Positions 62,673-64,000 of a stretch of 64,000 nt of DNA are shown in pieces (positions within the stretch are counted from its first letter, which is position 1; each line of letters starts with the position of its first letter). The notes below the pieces were generated by a model. It did not search any database. It was not told where the DNA came from and was given only the letters and a program-made list of their open reading frames with translations. A program made the position numbers and the translations under genes. Location: the NCBI GenBank assembly GCA_012317185.1, contig CP048838.1:1798001-1862000 (forward strand), read 5' to 3'. The DNA comes from [Clostridium] innocuum (GTDB lineage: Bacteria > Bacillota_I > Bacilli_A > Erysipelotrichales > Erysipelotrichaceae).

Positions 62673-63845
62673 ATGAAAAAAATACTTATACTGTGCTGTA
62701 CAGCAGTTATGCTGCTTGGCGGCTGCAGGAAACAGGAACAGACGCCGCAGCCAAAGCCGAAAAAGGAACATCCGATTCGCAGTGTATCCCTGAGCTTTAC
62801 CGGAGATATCCTGATTGAGGATGCATTATACAACTGGATGGGGAAGGGATATGATTTTAAAAACTATTTCGACAAGGTGACACCGTATCTGAAAGCCGAT
62901 CTTGTCATCGGGAATCAGGAGGTTGTGCTGGGCGGCGAAACGCTGGGAATTACAGGGAGTGATTATACCTTCAATGCACCTGAGGAAATCGCTAAGCAGC
63001 TTCCGGAAATCGGCTTTGATGTTTTGACCTTTGCCAATAATCACAGCTATGACCGCGGCATGCAGGGAATTGTGAATACCCGTAAAAATCTAAAGGCTGC
63101 CGGTATTCAGACAACAGGAGCCTATGAGAAGAAGGAACAGCGGGATGATATTCTTGTAGTGGAACGAAACGGGATACGCTTTGCGATTCTTGCCTATACC
63201 TACGATACCAATCAGTGGATCGATGCTGAGAACAGCTTTGCAATCAATCATTTTCTCAATGAGGAGCATATGTTTGATGACCGCTGTAAAAAGCAGCTGG
63301 CAAGGGATGTGCAGAAAGCAAAAGAGCAGGCGGATGTGGTGATTGCGGCGATGCACTGGGGAACCGAATTCACCTATGAGATTGATGCTGCACAGCGTGA
63401 TGCAGCCGGCTTTCTCAACGAGCAGGGGGTGGATATCATCATTGGCAACCACCCGCATTGTCTGCAAAGGGTGGAAACCTTAACGAATGCACAGGGAAAG
63501 GAAACCTTTGTAATGTATTCTCTCGGTAATTTTGTGTCGGCTGCTATGGGGGTAGATCGTGCCAGTGAACAATTCACCAATATGTATGAAATCGGCGGAA
63601 TCGTGCAATGTGACGTAGAATTGAATACGAAAACAGGGGAAACGACAGTGAAAAATAAAAAAATGATACCGATTGTCAATCACTTCGATGCCTCCTATGA
63701 CGGCTTCCGGCTGCTGCCGTTTTCCTCCTATACGGAGGAGCTGGCGGCAGCGCATGGTCAGCGTACCGTCAGCTCTGATTTTACCTATGCATGGCTCAGG
63801 GAACAGCTGAAGCAGCTGTATGACGGTGAAATTGCATGGCAGTAG
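62673..63845 (+). CDS. CapA-family metallophosphatase lipoprotein
   Basis: A 390-residue exported protein with signal peptide and lipobox LLGGC. The CapA/PgsA metallophosphatase-like fold shows SFTGDILIED, GNQE, FANNHSYDRGMQG, AAMHWGTEFTYE and GNHPHCLQ, all probable metal or phosphate ligands. Family members are linked to poly-gamma-glutamate capsule or to release of it; other pgs genes are absent here, so the role may differ. It is preceded by AAAGGGAAAGGG-type purines and by a TATAAT box. Confidence 0.88.
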   Translation: MKKILILCCTAVMLLGGCRKQEQTPQPKPKKEHPIRSVSLSFTGDILIEDALYNWMGKGYDFKNYFDKVTPYLKADLVIGNQEVVLGGETLGITGSDYTFNAPEEIAKQLPEIGFDVLTFANNHSYDRGMQGIVNTRKNLKAAGIQTTGAYEKKEQRDDILVVERNGIRFAILAYTYDTNQWIDAENSFAINHFLNEEHMFDDRCKKQLARDVQKAKEQADVVIAAMHWGTEFTYEIDAAQRDAAGFLNEQGVDIIIGNHPHCLQRVETLTNAQGKETFVMYSLGNFVSAAMGVDRASEQFTNMYEIGGIVQCDVELNTKTGETTVKNKKMIPIVNHFDASYDGFRLLPFSSYTEELAAAHGQRTVSSDFTYAWLREQLKQLYDGEIAWQ

Positions 63846-63887
63846 TATAAACGGGTGAAATGATCGCATACTAACAGCAGCGAAAGG

Positions 63888-64000
63888 ATGATATGCATAA
63901 AAAAGCAGGTAATGATGCTGGGCCTTTCCGTACTGCTGTGCGGCTGCGGCGGAAAGAGCGTGGAAAAGGAAGGTACGGGAACCTTTACAAATGATAACGG
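63888..64000 (+). CDS. Lipoprotein, 3' end outside window
   Basis: The frame from ATG 63888 reads MICIKKQVMMLGLSVLLCGC, a lipoprotein signal peptide with lipobox LLCGC, then GGKSVEKEGTGTF to the window end. The start is unsure: the binding site AAAGG is too close to 63888, and ATG 63912 or 63915 may be used. Function unknown. Confidence 0.6.
   Translation, partial: MICIKKQVMMLGLSVLLCGCGGKSVEKEGTGTFTNDN

Noticed and set aside
1..64000. CRISPR arrays, tRNA and rRNA genes
   Set aside because: No regularly spaced repeats and no recognisable tRNA or rRNA sequence were seen by reading; a tool-based search was not possible.

Overview
The window looks like a chromosome segment of a low-to-mid GC Firmicute, most likely an Erysipelotrichaceae gut anaerobe of the [Clostridium] innocuum type. 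This is inferred from protein style, strong Gram-positive ribosome binding sites, a BglG/LicT antitermination system, YtrA-, BmrR- and MocR-type regulators, sortase-type pilin domains and an MgtC/MATE/ECF complement. No ribosomal RNA, tRNA or CRISPR array was found.

Layout. (1) 1-5474: end of a pilin-type surface protein, a DUF1893 protein, hibernation factor HPF, and a frame-broken XRE regulator next to an ABC exporter. (2) 5506-7535: a decayed IS66-type element with terminal inverted repeats. (3) 7567-12048: an aryl-beta-glucoside operon (licT-bglP-bglA) with a cre site on the -35 box and a RAT/terminator switch. (4) 12308-22008: a TetR regulator with matching palindromes before itself and a methyltransferase gene, a DtxR-like regulator, Tag glycosylase, an AraC regulator with a MATE pump, a MocR regulator divergent from an ECF S component, MgtC and a second MATE pump. 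(5) 22160-23452: guaA with a shortened glutaminase domain lacking the catalytic residues.

(6) 23439-34932: an AT-rich integrated island in the 3' end of guaA. It has 14-bp att repeats, 20-bp inner arm-type repeats, a tyrosine integrase, a CI-like repressor with three operators, a small HTH protein, a P4/D5-type primase-helicase, ICE/Tn4451 debris (DUF3848 pseudogene, TnpV) and a highly structured 77-nt element followed by a terminator. Its cargo is a compact defence cassette: an AbiTii-like protein, an EVE-McrB fusion, McrC and a further PD-(D/E)xK protein, the last three coupled by overlapping stop and start codons. (7) 34933-45046: an IS1182 remnant and a type I restriction-modification locus (half-size hsdS, hsdR, hsdS, hsdM) followed by a silent truncated hsdS, a dead tyrosine recombinase and an inverted hsdS pseudogene. 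This is the layout of a phase-variable hsdS shuffling locus that has eroded.

(8) 45231-64000: back to ordinary chromosome. It holds an AraC pseudogene, VOC and DUF5131 proteins, a YtrA-regulated ABC exporter, an ABC exporter operon carrying its own BmrR-like MerR gene and a 19-bp-spacer MerR promoter, DUF3788 and DinB-like proteins, a 0.7-kb stretch with no gene, a two-component system with a MacB/FtsX-type ABC exporter, glycerol kinase, and three lipoproteins including a CapA-type metallophosphatase.

Starts were moved from the longest reading frame where a Shine-Dalgarno sequence made a later codon clearly better. Family names come from recognising motifs by eye; no database search was run.
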